Below, piece by piece: positions 37,386 through 48,894 of a stretch of DNA of 64,000 nt. Source of the DNA: Lepraria neglecta (Eukaryota; Ascomycota; Lecanoromycetes; Lecanorales; Stereocaulaceae); NCBI GenBank assembly GCA_033220425.1, contig CM065652.1, positions 620,001 through 684,000 of the forward strand. The letters run 5' to 3'. Both the position numbers and the translations under genes were made by a program. The notes under the pieces are model-generated. The model was not told the origin of the DNA and did no database searches. It worked only from the letters and a program-made list of their open reading frames with translations. How positions within the stretch are numbered: the stretch's first letter is position 1; every line of letters starts with the position of its first letter.

Positions 37386-38915
37386 TCACTTCTTCCCCGG
37401 CAGCTTGAGCCATTTGGGCACGCCACCCTTCTTCTCTTTCCCTCCCTTCCCGGCTGTATCTTTGCCCTTCCCACTTGACTCGGCTGTCTCGTCGACTTCC
37501 ACTCCTTCAGGCTCCTTGACTTGAATCTCGGTTGCCTTCTGTTGGTACTCAGCCTTCAACACCTTGCCTCCTCTAGCTTCGCTGCTTGCACCCTCTTCCC
37601 AAACGACATTGACAAGCACTGCTCCTACCATCCCGAGTCCTTGTATTAATCTCACATTATTCTTGGGAATATTTTGAGGGCCTTTGGCCGAAGAGAAATT
37701 CAGCGAGAAAGGCTCGTTCTCATTGTGCATGAGACCTTTGACGAAATCATAGAGGGTTACAGCCGTATCCACGTTTGAAAATGTACTGATGACCTGCGAT
37801 TGGTCTGGGAACCGGACTTTGATCTTGACTTCCTTTACCTCAGCCGCCTTCTTAGCCTGAGCCTCAGCCTGAGCAGCGAGCTCAGCATCACTGGGAAGTG
37901 TTTTATTCCTAGCAAACTCGGTGAGTCGCTTCTGGTGGAGCTTCGCGTGGTCGATAGTTGGCTCAAAGTCCTTCTCATTGTGCGGGTGTCGTGCCGCAGC
38001 TGGTGTGGAGGCTGATGGGGGAGCATATATTTGGATTAGTCGTTGCGAAGGCCCAGTCACGGTCTGGTCGGTTGGTGGGGACAGTTCAGAAGGCGCGGCG
38101 GTAGGTTCAGGCGGGGATTGAAGTCCATCGTTTTCGGTTGGCTGCGGAGACAGTTGGCTGTTCAAAGAGTCGGATGGAGGTTCTGGAGGTGATGGCTGAT
38201 CGGCCATTTCCTCGTCAAGGAGTGGTTCAGATGCTTGCGGAGCAGACTCTGCCTTTCCAATGCTATTGGCGTGTGCTCCCCCTGTGCTCTCGCCTTCCAC
38301 GGACTTGAAATATTGGTCTATTTCCACCATTGCCTCTTCCAAAGGAGTCTCTGTTCCTCGAAAGCTCAAGCGCAGGAGGACACTGCCGCTGTTGAAACCC
38401 AGCTGTGCCAGCGTCTTTTGCAAATCCGTAAATGAAACCAACTCCCTTCCCATCACGTTTATTACCGGAGTCTCATAGTATAGTCTACCAGCTCCGGTTG
38501 CCCCTCCACCTCCCACCTGGGCAACTCCTCGTGCGGTGAAGTTTCTCGCAATCTCTGAGCTTGACTCGAATTGCCGGAGTAGGAGCCACAGTGTAGTGGT
38601 ACTAGGAAACTTGTCTGTGAGTCGAGTTGGACCATTTCCTTCCGATTCTGGAAGTTGAAGAGCTACTGAGACGGCTGAAGGAGAGCGAGAGAGGACGACG
38701 AGCTGGAGCTTTGCACCGGAGGAGAGACCTGATAACCTGAAGGGTTGTGAGAGATCGAGAGTCTTGTCTTTACTATTCTTGAGCCCATGTCGTGAAGGGT
38801 CAAGACCCAGCTTCCCGCATGCTTCTTGCAGTATATCTGACAGGTGCTTTGTAGGTATGGTCTTGACTACGGCTCGACGAGCAGTTGAATCGAGCACAAC
38901 GACGTGTGAAGCCAT
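37386..38915 (-). CDS. TUG/UBX4-like UBX-domain protein
   Basis: A single uninterrupted frame of 509 codons. The N-terminus (MASHVVVLDSTARRAVVKTIP ... LSQPFRLSGLSSGAKLQLVV) is the TUG ubiquitin-like domain. A second conserved block, YYETPVINVMGRELVSF, is followed by an acidic Ser/Pro-rich linker. The C-terminal region about residues 350-450 (KIKVRFPDQSQVISTF, VTLYDFVKGLM, FSLNFSSAKGP, GMVGAVLVNVVW) is a UBX domain. Order and length fit fungal homologues of mammalian ASPSCR1/TUG and yeast Ubx4, cofactors of the AAA ATPase Cdc48/p97. The tail is Lys-rich (GKGGKEKKGG ... LKLPGKK). It shares a 332-bp divergent promoter with the ARPC1 gene. Confidence 0.88.
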   Translation of the reverse strand: MASHVVVLDSTARRAVVKTIPTKHLSDILQEACGKLGLDPSRHGLKNSKDKTLDLSQPFRLSGLSSGAKLQLVVLSRSPSAVSVALQLPESEGNGPTRLTDKFPSTTTLWLLLRQFESSSEIARNFTARGVAQVGGGGATGAGRLYYETPVINVMGRELVSFTDLQKTLAQLGFNSGSVLLRLSFRGTETPLEEAMVEIDQYFKSVEGESTGGAHANSIGKAESAPQASEPLLDEEMADQPSPPEPPSDSLNSQLSPQPTENDGLQSPPEPTAAPSELSPPTDQTVTGPSQRLIQIYAPPSASTPAAARHPHNEKDFEPTIDHAKLHQKRLTEFARNKTLPSDAELAAQAEAQAKKAAEVKEVKIKVRFPDQSQVISTFSNVDTAVTLYDFVKGLMHNENEPFSLNFSSAKGPQNIPKNNVRLIQGLGMVGAVLVNVVWEEGASSEARGGKVLKAEYQQKATEIQVKEPEGVEVDETAESSGKGKDTAGKGGKEKKGGVPKWLKLPGKK

Positions 38916-39247
38916 GCAGGCTGTGCAGGGCTTGTGTGGAGGGCGATACCAGAGAGTGTGAAACGCGGCGTTCTAATGGATGGATTCGAATGCTAGCAAT
39001 CTGAGGTTAGAAGAGTCCAGTCCGCAAAATGTAAAGGGAAATGGGATAATTATTGTAGAAGCAAAGTGTACGTGTGCAACCAAGGCAACTAACTACATGA
39101 CCAAACATCAATTGCGGGAAGCTTCCACCCTCACTAGCGTCATCGCCAACCCCCCAAGACTTTCCACACACTCACTCTACATCACATTTCAACTTTACAT
39201 AACTGCGGTAGTAGAGAGCTACTCCTATCGCCCAAACCAAATCCGCA
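38916..39247. promoter_or_regulatory. Divergent promoter between UBX protein and ARPC1
   Basis: 332 bp between opposed start codons. No defined motif was identified. Confidence 0.45.
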
Positions 39248-40473
39248 ATGGCCTCCCCCGAAGTCCACCACCTCTTCCACCATCCAATCGCCGACCACTC
39301 CTTCTCCGCAGACAGGCAGACGTTAGCCGTAGCAAGAGACAACCAAGTGGAGCTCTACGGCAGGTCTGGTAGCAAGTTCATCCTGCAGGATGAATTGAAG
39401 GGGCATGATAAAACAGTTACGAGCGTCGATATAGCGCCTACGACCCGACAGATTGTTACATGCTCACAGGGTATGTAGCCACTCGATTTCGAAGCTACGA
39501 AATGAACAGGCTAAATTACATCCCCAGATCGTAACGCATACGTATGGGAACCCTCCCCCTCCGGCTGGAAACCCACCCTCGTCCTCCTCCGCATCAACCG
39601 CGCCGCCACATTCGTCCGCTGGTCTCCCTCCGAGAAGAAATTCGCCGTCGGTTCTGGCGCCCGCATCATAGCCGTCTGCTATTTCGAGGAAGAAAATGAC
39701 TGGTGGGTGTCCAAGCACCTCAAGAAGCCCATCCGAAGCACCATCACGACCGTTGCTTGGCACCCAAACAGTGTTCTTCTAGCAGCTGGATCAACGGACG
39801 CACATGCTAGGGTGTTTTCTAGCTTTATCAAAGGTGTGGATGAGAGGCCTGAGAGTAGTGTGTGGGGAGAACGATTGCCGTTTAATACGGTCTGCGGGGA
39901 ATATCTGAACAACTCGGCAGGATGGGTGCACAGCGTCGCTTTTTCTCCCAGCGGGAATGCTCTCGCGTTCGCTGCGCACGATAGTAGTGTTACAGTCGTC
40001 TATCCCAGCGGTCCGGAGCAGCCTCCAAATGCGGTAGTCAGTTTAAGTACGCAGCTTTTGCCATTTTTGAGCCTGATTTGGAAAGGGGAGAGTGAAATTA
40101 TTGCCGCTGGATACGACTGCGAAGCATACCATCTGCGAGGCAATGAGCAAGGCTGGCAGATTGTGGGCTCTATGGAATCGAAGGGTAGGCCTGGGATGGA
40201 GGAGATGAGGGAGGAGTCTGCGTTGAATATGTTTCGGCAGATGGATTTGAAGGGGAAGAGTAAGGATGACACGCAGTTGAAGACTGTGCATCAGAATACT
40301 ATTGCTACTATTAGGGCGTATGATGTGGCTGGTGGGGCCGTGAAGAAGTTTAGCTGTGAGTCTCCCTCTCCCAGTTGCGGTTTTAGGCTTGAGGTGGTTT
40401 TTGTTCTTTTCGTTTTGCTAATTCCTGTGCAGCTAGCGGTGTGGACGGGAGAGTCGTTATATGGTCTGCATGA
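39248..40473 (+). CDS. ARC40: Arp2/3 complex subunit ARPC1 (p40, WD repeats)
   Basis: Three exons, 39248..39470, 39528..40355 and 40433..40473, 363 aa. WD-repeat blocks are seen: ADHSFSADRQTLAVA, KTVTSVDIAPTTRQIVTCS, DRNAYVWEPS, RAATFVRWSPSEKKFAVGSG, STITTVAWHPNSVLLAAGS, GWVHSVAFSPSGNALAF, and a final SGVDGRVVIWSA encoded by the 41-nt last exon. ARPC1 nucleates branched actin with Arp2, Arp3 and four other subunits, serving endocytic patches and polarised growth. The small last exon completes the seventh blade; the read-through frame after intron 2 is false. Confidence 0.95.
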
Positions 40474-40886
40474 TACGATGCTAATGATGAACGACGATAT
40501 CGGTGGAACTGGGTGATCAGAACTGTACATACTTTCAGTAGTAGTGCAATTCAAAAAAATCATGCTGCTACTCTTGCGCCTTAATCTGATGTAACGATCC
40601 TGCGATGTGAGAAAGGGTATATCATGGTATTTTACATCTCAGTCCTCAACGCTCCGCTATGAAAATGCCCAAATCTGTTCCGCGCCCAGATCTCTCTTCT
40701 TTTCCATAAATAGACGACATCTCGATGGCTCTCTCAGCCACCATGCACAGTACTCTTGTTGTACCCGTGTGGGTGAGCCGCTTTCTTCCATCTTCGGACA
40801 ATGTTCTTTTTCTAGCTTCAATGGTAGGTATTTTTCTTTGCCTTCTAAATTTCTTAATCACGATTCTTCCTGCAAATCATATAACA
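40474..40886. other. Convergent 3' region
   Basis: No gene seen between the ends of ARPC1 (plus) and the histidine kinase (minus). A/T-rich, with likely 3' UTRs. Confidence 0.4.
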
Positions 40887-43748
40887 TCAAGACCTATCCT
40901 TCGCATCACCAGCACAATACTCCAATATCAACCTCTCCAAATCTAGCAACTTATATGGCTTAGTCATGAACCCCTCCATTCCCACCTCCCTAGCCCTTTC
41001 CAACGCACTATCCGTCACATCCGCACTCACAGCCAAAACAGTAACACCATCCATCTTTCTCCTCGCCCTATCATCGTCATCATCAGTATCAGTACGAGCG
41101 CTCCTTTTCCTATGCTTTTTCTCCGCTAATTTTCCTCGTTGATCTTTCTCGTTTGCGAAGATCCGCTGCGTTGCTTCGTAGCCGTCCATATTTGGCATCC
41201 ATAAATCCATGAGAATCACATCTATAGGTTTGTCACCGCGAGCAACTCGGTCAATGGACATTTGATGCACGGCTTCGGCGCCATCGTAGGCTTCGTGCAC
41301 GCCTGTGTAGCCGAGTTTGCCGAGCATGCTGACGAGGAGCTTGCGGTTTAATTTGTTGTCTTCTGCGATGAGGAAAGTTAGAGGATGCTTTTTGGCGAGA
41401 TTGCGGTCAAAGGTTGGAGGTTCCTTGGTAGAGAGACGGCGAGATGGGGTGGTAGTGACTAATTGCGAAAGGCTGTTGCGGCGAGATTGGGACGTAGGGT
41501 CGAGGGGAGAGGTTGCTTTGGCGAACGGAGAAGGATCGGGTGTTTTGCCAGCATGGGGAGTTTGATGGCTGCGAGGAGTACGTCTGCGTTCCACTGAAGA
41601 TGTTTGGCGGACACAAGGTTTTGCGGTTGGTTCACTGGCATTCGGCCTGGCGGGGGTAGGAGTGCGATTTGGAGTGGATGCTCTGCTGCTTGAGTCGGTG
41701 TAGGAGATAGGTACTCGAAGCTCGAATTCAGAGCCCCGTCGAGGGCCTTCTGTTTCAGACCTGACACATATAAGGTCGCCTCCTATCTTGCGGGCAAGGC
41801 CTTTGGCGACCAAAAGTCCTAAGCCCAGACCCTCTTTCTGCCTCGTGAGAGAATCGTCCTCGCGGGAGAATGGTTTAAAAAGGTTAGGCAAAAAGGCTTT
41901 TGGTATTCCAGGCCCTGTGTCAAGGACGTTGATGACGATGAACTTCGCTTTGCTGGTCAAGTTTGCCCTAAGAGATATCCTTCCTTGCTCGGTAAATTTA
42001 ATGGCGTTCAAAAACACACAAGAAACCAGCTTCGCCAAATCCCGTTCATCGACTAGGATTTTGTCAGCTACATTCTGCCGGATCATATCCATTCTCACTT
42101 ACCGAATATTGTCTCCGGTACCTGGGGATCCACAGACCACTCGATGATTTTGGTACAAGGATCCCCGTTCGCGCCTCTGGTCGTCACTTCAATGGCTTCG
42201 CCACCGTCTGTATCCTCAGCTATTGCAGATTCTGGCCTGCCTCCAACTCTCAGAGACTCATTAATAACTAGATGCAGTAGATCCCGGACTTGCGTATGTC
42301 TGAGACCTGGAGTGGCGGCAGACTCAGGTTCTGATAATTCAAAAGCAATTTCAGGCTCGACGAGAGCTGGCCTCTGCCCTACGACACATTCCATTGCTCC
42401 AGTAAGGCCATCGCTTTCTTCCACCGCCGTTCGGAGGGACGCAGTGTGCGGAGAGACACCCCGGGACGGTGTTGAAGCTGCCGAACTTCGGGGTTCCAGG
42501 TGTCGATGCTTCGCAGCAGGTCCGATGCTCCCTGAGTCACTGGTCCTCTGCCGCTTGCCCCGCCGGAAAAAGATGCTTTTACCCTCTACCATAATACTTG
42601 ACCGTCTACCGTAAGATGAATGTGCTGATGGTACATCCATGCTTTCGTCATCATTCGGAGGATTAGGAGTGTCTGGTACTTGCATATTCAAGTCGTATGC
42701 GTGGACCACATTATCAGCGGCCTCTACAGCCCTTCGCGAGCTGTCTATTGTAAAAGTCAGTATTTGCCTTGAAATTGCTATGGTATGTTGAATCACCTTG
42801 GACTACTTCAATATTGTCACGTAATGTCTTAAAAACTTTGCGGACAGCAGCGTCCGATTGACCTTCCAGAGACTCTTGGACTGTAGCATGCATGACATCG
42901 AGCATTCCCACAACACCCTGCATCGGAGTTCGCAGCTCGTGAGACAAGCTTCGAGCATATGGTTTTAGTGATTGTGCTGCGGTGACCGCTTCCGAAGGTA
43001 TCACCTTTCCAACTTTGTTTTTCACCCCATCCTTTGCATAACTTTGCCCTTCAACTAGCCGTTCGAGAATGATGTCTTCAAGAGAATGTAGAAGCATCTC
43101 TATGTAGGCCCAGCCCAGGCGCAGATTCTCCACACCTTTCATGGTCCACATCATGCCAAAATGTCCGAAACACTTGCCCTCAGCGAATAGAGGTACTCCA
43201 AGGTAAGCTTCCGTCGGCATGGGGAAATTGTTAGGGTTGTTGAGAATGAATTTTGGCAAGCCCTCTGGAATCAAGAAGACCTTATCATGCTTCATGTTCT
43301 GGCAAGGCGCGCCATAAGCCAGATATTTGTAGTCTCGGTGGAACCCCTCAAGCTGATCGCCGTCGTTGTAGTAAAAGGCAACACCCAATAGACAGGATCC
43401 AGGTTCTCCAATTGGTGGCATCTCGATGGCAGAATTTTGATCATCAACCAGTATTCTCTTTGTGACGAAACCATACTGCGCTCCCGTGATAATGGTCATG
43501 CCCTGCATGAGCAAGCTCCAGAAATCGTTCGTAGACGCCTCCCTCAGCCGTTTCTTCAATTGCACAAGCTGCTCGACAGCATTGTTTTCCACAACCGAAT
43601 AATGTTGCCCCACAGTCTCGCGGAAGCCTTTATCGCCATCGTGTGCAGCCACGCCAGGCTCTTCGCTTGAGACACACAGCGATGTTCTTGCCAGCATATC
43701 CTCCAATGTATTCCCCCCCACAGACTTTTTCATCTTTTGCCGATTCAT
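40887..43748 (-). CDS. Hybrid histidine kinase (GAF, HisKA, ATPase, receiver)
   Basis: Three exons, complement of join(40887..42067, 42103..42744, 42797..43748), about 924 aa from MNRQKMKKSVGG. An upstream non-ATG extension is open but has no start. Order: a GAF-like sensor (about 60-230), H-box LSHELRTPMQG with His near 270, a ~190-residue insert, N-box FLNAIKFTE, G1 DTGPGIP, F and G2 GLGLGLLVAKG, a Ser/Pro-rich linker, and a receiver domain (FLIAEDNKLNRKLL, phosphorylatable Asp in LMDLWMPNMDG, Lys in MTKPYK). All catalytic boxes are present. No transmembrane helix was seen, so a soluble sensor is likely. The signal and group in the fungal kinase classification were not settled. Intron 2 is only 35 nt, the shortest here. 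Confidence 0.9.
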
Positions 43749-46700
43749 GTTTTTCCGTTTCCCCACACATCAGCCAGCTAACCTGCAAAGTCCTCCTCGA
43801 TGGATCCGAACAGGGGCGTTTGCTGGATAGCGGGGTATCATCGAGTCGGAGTCCAGGCGTGACTGAGGTTGGAGAGTGGTCCAGCAGGATGTCGGCTTTA
43901 TGCGCAACGATAAGTCGACTTATAATGTGGTTCAAAACCCGCGCACACGTCGCGCAAACGCGGGAGACCCCCAATACGGAGGTGTGAAGGCTGGGCTAAT
44001 GGCCGGAGGGATTCGTGTCCGAAGATTGGTCGTGGTAGATTAGTGAAGCCGATTAGTGAGGACAGGGAATATAGATAGGAATTTGGAATTTGAAGAAATT
44101 GCTAGTGGGAAGGTGTCTCTGACTTCATGGTCGGACCGGCTCGCTAGGGAGCCAAGTTACTCCGTATCAGGGAATAATAATGGGCTCTACCAAGTATGGA
44201 ATATCATTTGTGGATGGGGCTATGGAATTATGAAGGCGGAGATCTTTGCGTTCTAGACCCTGCCGATCAGCCGTTTCACAGCGAGGCCGCCGGCACGCTC
44301 TGTTACTCCCAGTTCTAAAATGGAACTGGTCGAAGGAAGTCGGCCAAACGAATGTCTTCCTGCCGTCCACATCTGTCTTTCTTCTCTCGCTTATCTAGAA
44401 AAGAAATCTGTTCTCTCATGATATCGCAGTCTCAAGCTGCGTACACAGTGCCAAAGCTGTGCTGAATAGAAGACTGAATTCAGGCGGTGGAGAGCATACC
44501 ATAAGATTAAGAGTCTAGAACGCGTTCTTGCTGCCTAGGCCGTCGCCCAGCCTTTCTCCCGTCCTCCGAACTCCTTTTTAGAGCGATAATAACGGACAAG
44601 CTCCCATGTCACTGAACCTTAAGTAGTTAGCAACAACCATCCACGTCGTCATCCCTTCCGCTGTGATGAGATCTGGCTGACCCCTGCACGGATGGTATTA
44701 CGACATCCAAGGCTTTTAGGGCGCTAAGCTGAAAAAGCTGAATGCAAAACAACGTTTGATAAAGGGTACCCTGCAGCTTTAGCACCCTTTTCAACCAGGC
44801 ATGCAATCCATCTGCGGCAACTGACTGGGATTGTACTCATAATAGGCTCCACTGCAGTATGCGTGGCGCTGGCACCTTGGAGCGCCCGATTCTATTCAAC
44901 AGCCGCCATCGCTTCCTAAACCTGACTCGCTGTGCTTGGCTTGCATCGCTGCAGGGCGATCATTGCTCTTTCAGACCAATTTCTAAGCTGAAAAGAGCCA
45001 AACCGCCTTTTGCTCGATAGACCATCTAGGTCCCTCAATATAGCATTGGAGTCTGCATGCTTCGAATTCCGGTGGCGGGAGAAAGTACATACTCTAGCGA
45101 AGCTCCGACGACATTCCTTACAGTACTTTCCCTTGATAACGGAAGCCATCTTCCTATGCTGGGATTCTTGGGAGTTCATAATATGCCGATCAAGATTATC
45201 CGGTCTGTTGAAAACTACCCTCGCAATTTTCAACTGGACAATCATATTTTCTTTCCAGAGGCTTTCTTCCAATCCGCCCATTCCCACTTTAATGCCCTAA
45301 TGATTCAGAATAAGGACGCTTGCGAGGAATTCTAGAGGTCGATATAGAAGGATTTGTTTATGATCCATTGCTATGCCTAGACTTCCGCTGCGGTTCTGAT
45401 AATACACTTAGTTTGAATGCGGAGCAACGCTGGATAGCATTGGTACTTACTCGTCACTTGACACGTAACACGCTGGTTTCGCACAGGTTGACACGGTCTA
45501 TTCGCTTCGTACATAACTGTAGAGCCAAGGGGTTTGCGTAGCTGCTGGTTAGCTGAACAGCGATTGAAGCTTGATATTATCACAACGTAAGGTATTGCCC
45601 TGAAGGAATCGACTAGGTGGGCGGTCCTTATCAAGTTGGGTCCGCGCGCGGGGTGCTGGAGGCGCTAATTCGGGATTGTCGGCAGCGCACGATCGATCGA
45701 ACTGCCTTAAAAAAACATTGACTCAGGCTCAGATTCAACTCTGGTCGGCGAAACTGCAGCGTAGCCTATAGTGAAACCTTAGAGCGTCGTCCCAAGATAA
45801 GGAGTATTGATAGCCAATGGTTTTATATGTCGCGATATTTCGATGAGACTCGCAATACTGCTGACGCCTGTAACAATTATTCGGCGACTGGTCGGCGGTT
45901 ACCCCTATTATTTTAAATGTGGTTCTTTCCGATATTTTCCGTAGCCCCCACCAAAATTTGGTGCAAACCCTACGCACCTGGATCCAACTACCATAAAAGC
46001 TTAAAAGACATCCCAAATTGGTATAATTGATAAAGAGAGTATTTAAGCACTCGCGGGCTTTGAGCAATTACTGTTGCTATACACCATCAGAATATATCTA
46101 TTGCAATGTGGCAATAGGCTGGGAAGGATGTCTAGCTAATGGGGGCCCCCAGGGCCCTATATATGGCCAAAACAGACAAAGAACGACTAGCAACAGGCTT
46201 CTGGAATCGCATAGAAAGCAATCAAGCAACGGATTGCAACAATATCTATAATAGAGTCACCGTTAAAGAGACGCGCATAGGATGACCTGGCCAGTCCTCG
46301 AGCAAATTCCGCCCGTATCAATTTCACCGCTCTATTCTGTTACGAACCGTGCGTACCGGTATCGTATATGGATTATTCTCAATGGGGATGGAGGTGCTAG
46401 CGGTATGCAAGAGAGTGAAGCAGGCTTCAAGTGATGCTAAGCGGGTCTGGTATATGATCAAATGATATATATTCAGTGCCTAGCCTAAGAGATCTATCGC
46501 ATGTAGTAAACAAGCAAGTAGGAAGTTAAGCACGATGCTCCAAGTGGTGAGCAGTGCTCCGCATATATAGACATATGAGATCCACGCCAAGCCCTGATGT
46601 TCAAACGAGTCGAACATCGATTCGTTTGAACCATGCCCGCGCCAAGTCCATGCTGGTTCGTACGCCCTCCTGGCGCGTTCCCCCTATCACGGCCTTGGCT

Positions 46701-46840
46701 CGTAACACAAAACACCAAGGAATAACGTCTACAGGGCCTCACTATTGCCTTTTTGAGAAATATTCAATTGTATCTACAGTCTACAGTACGGTCATCCCTA
46801 GATACCCCTTCTGCCACCAAAATTTGGTGTGTGGTAGGGT
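43749..46840. other. Gene-poor start of the accessory region
   Basis: About 3.1 kb with no complete gene apart from the zinc-finger fragment listed separately. Copies of a perfect interrupted palindrome CACCAAAATTTGGTG occur at 45949-45963 and just beyond at 46815-46829. Short AT-rich and GC-run patches (GGGGGCCCCCAGGGCCC near 46142) suggest element debris. Confidence 0.5.
44916..45287 (-). CDS. Possible C2H2 zinc-finger fragment
   Basis: A 123-codon frame with one recognisable finger, YCKECRRSFARVCTFSRHRNSKH in pattern (Cys-x2-Cys ... His-x4/5-His; written here only as the order of residues: CKEC, then FARVCTFSRH, then H). An upstream stretch, NRPDNLDRHIMNSQ, looks like a damaged second finger. 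There is no clear upstream exon. It may be a remnant of a transcription-factor gene rather than a working one. Confidence 0.3.
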   Translation of the reverse strand: MGMGGLEESLWKENMIVQLKIARVVFNRPDNLDRHIMNSQESQHRKMASVIKGKYCKECRRSFARVCTFSRHRNSKHADSNAILRDLDGLSSKRRFGSFQLRNWSERAMIALQRCKPSTASQV

Positions 46841-47619
46841 ACCCCGAAAGTGCCTTAGCGTTCCCGCCAATGGTTTTGCAATCGACTGTACCCGCGAGTT
46901 TGGATTTTGCTTGATTTCGGCTACTCTGAATCCCCCCAATAAGGACGCCAAAAAGATTGCTGGACTACCCAACTACGACACTTCCCAGGTATTCCTCCCT
47001 CACTCAGACCACGCCTTCTACCAAAACCTAACCAAGTCATGGGTTTCTACGGCCTCGAAGGCGAAAGCGAAAATGCCTGGGAATCCGTGCCCGCAGTCCT
47101 TGCAACGCTCAAAAACGAGTCTCCGGAGCTGTATGGGCACTTATGTGAAGCCCCAACGACACTTGGCCGCGCCTCTCGCGTCTATGGCGACCCTATGTAT
47201 CAAGTTACCGTTGGTACGGCTCTCACAACGCAACCGGGTTCTACAGAGCAAGTCAAGAGCGTGCGTTAGCATCTGAACCTGACGGGCTCCTTGCTAGCAC
47301 CCTACGACGAATACAAAGACGCTAGACTTGCGCATCAGAAGTTCCAGGAGATCATGCGCAGAGATACTCATCAGCTGAAAGTGGTCTTTAAGACAGGAGA
47401 TCTGTATATCTGGGATAACTTCCGTTTACTGCAGAGACAGGAACGGGTGTTGAGAGGAGCCGAGGACGTGACTGACAGACTGAGCCGGAGCAGGTTGTGC
47501 AGGATCGGTATAGAATATTGCTTGTTGGGGCTTTGAAGGCATATGTAGATGAGGCGTGGCTTGCCCATATGCCGATTATGCAGCTGAAGGAGATGCTGAA
47601 GCTTGTGAAGCAGCGTTAA
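46841..47619 (+). pseudogene. TauD-type 2-oxoglutarate dioxygenase pseudogene
   Basis: Homology runs through three frames. First frame: EFGFCLISATLNPPN then QVFLPHSDHAFYQN, holding the HxD iron-binding pair. Second frame from about 47038: MGFYGLEGESENAW, ELYGHLCEAPTTLGRAS, GDPMYQVTVGTAL, then TAG at 47267-47269 exactly where a Trp is expected (VRWH), then LTGSLLAPYDEYKDARL and LYIWDNFRLL. Third frame: PEQVVQDRYRILLVGALKAY to a TAA at 47617. The distal iron His in the usual LLHGRE is read as Gln (LLQRQE). The N-terminal half is shortened. Stop, frame changes and lost His together show it is dead. Relatives act on small molecules, often in secondary metabolism. Confidence 0.8.
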
Positions 47620-47828
47620 TGAAGTAGTTGTTGATGGGTAATGGAGAGCATTGGCAGCTTTTTGGATAGAGGTTTACTGTTTGATGACCAGCCTAGAAAT
47701 TTGACGCTTGCGGCATTGAAGCACTGATGTGTCATGAATGATGACATTTATGTCTTTGAAAGCTACGAGGGTATCACTTCTGAGCTCTGTAACACCTGGC
47801 TTTCATGGCTTACTGAAGCTACAATGGA

Positions 47829-48894
47829 CTATATTGCTTTTCTGCCCACCGTGACAAGCATATCCATGGTGTGTGCCTGATTCTGCTGCGACTCCGCGAC
47901 AAGACCATCAAGCAACTGTAACCATTTCTCCGGGGTCGGCTCTTCACCTTCCTTGCAGGCAGGGATGACGATGTTCTTGATCTGCTCTCCGGCACCTGTG
48001 ACCTGAAGGTCTGTCCACGGTTTCTTAATCTCGTCTTGGATGGGGAGACGTTGGTGAAAACACAATTCGAGACCATGTTCGATGAACATCTTGTCCATTT
48101 TTGTTGCCCATCTGCATGGCGCGGTCGTGGTGATTAGGAAAGGATTTTACGATTGGGTGGTCTGGAACTTACTCCCATGTCAATCCTCGAGCGAGAAGCC
48201 AGGGTTTCCAATACGACCGATATTCATCGAACCTAGGGTGTGGTGCGATGCCATCTGCAGGTGTTACTGTCAAACTGTTCATATCTGACTCATCCCACTG
48301 AAGGTAACCCCCAGGCTCTAAATGATAATTAGCTAAAGCATTATTGGAGACTAGAAAAACAATCCCTTACTAAGTAGAGTCAATAGGTTGATGAGCACTG
48401 GAGTAGGATCCTCGTTTCTGACCACCATGATGATTAGACCGACATGCACAACGTCGGACGTTCCAACGAGCTCTTCAGGAACGGGATCCAGCATGTTAAG
48501 GACGTTGAGATTCACGTTCTTTGGAAGCCATTCTTTGGGCGGGTACTGTGCTGGCGAGATATCGTACCCATGCAGTTGGGCAGAAGCTGGGAGGGTTCGA
48601 GCTGCCTCTATGAGCCATGTTCTAGAGTGAAAGTTAGCCAATGGGCAGTCCTTAAGTCAAGGCTGAGCCCACTAACCCGGTCCCACACGCAACGTCTGCA
48701 ATCTTCAAGTCCTCTTTGTCTTGTGGGATCGTGGGATGAAGGTAGTAGCCAAGTTGACACCTCCACATCCAATGCTGGGCGTAAAGGCTAGGCTGTAGGT
48801 TAACAGATGGTTCTATAGCGTGCTCAAGCTAGGTGTAAACGCACCGTACAGAAGCTAGGTATCCTCGGCCCAAGACATACGAAGGTTGTGACAT
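47829..48894 (-). CDS. UMTA-type SAM-dependent methyltransferase
   Basis: Five exons, complement of join(47829..48111, 48173..48317, 48371..48621, 48677..48792, 48850..48894), 840 nt, 279 aa. Read: MSQPSYVLGRGYLAS, PSLYAQHWMW, IADVACGTGTWLIEAAR (SAM motif I), QLHGYDISPAQYPP, NVNLNVLNMLDPVPEEL, SDVVHVGLII, LLKPGGYLQWDESDMNS and a C-terminal cap (WKPWLLARGLTWEWATKMD). This fits the fungal umta/LaeA-like small-molecule methyltransferase group common in secondary-metabolite clusters. The joins keep one frame with no stops, so the gene looks intact. It is a likely player in whatever chemistry the neighbourhood made. Confidence 0.85.

Noticed and set aside
46554-47276. 240-codon plus-strand frame
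   Set aside because: It crosses the dioxygenase remnant in a mixed frame; only its middle part (VFLPHSDHAFYQN) is real homology, so it is not one gene.
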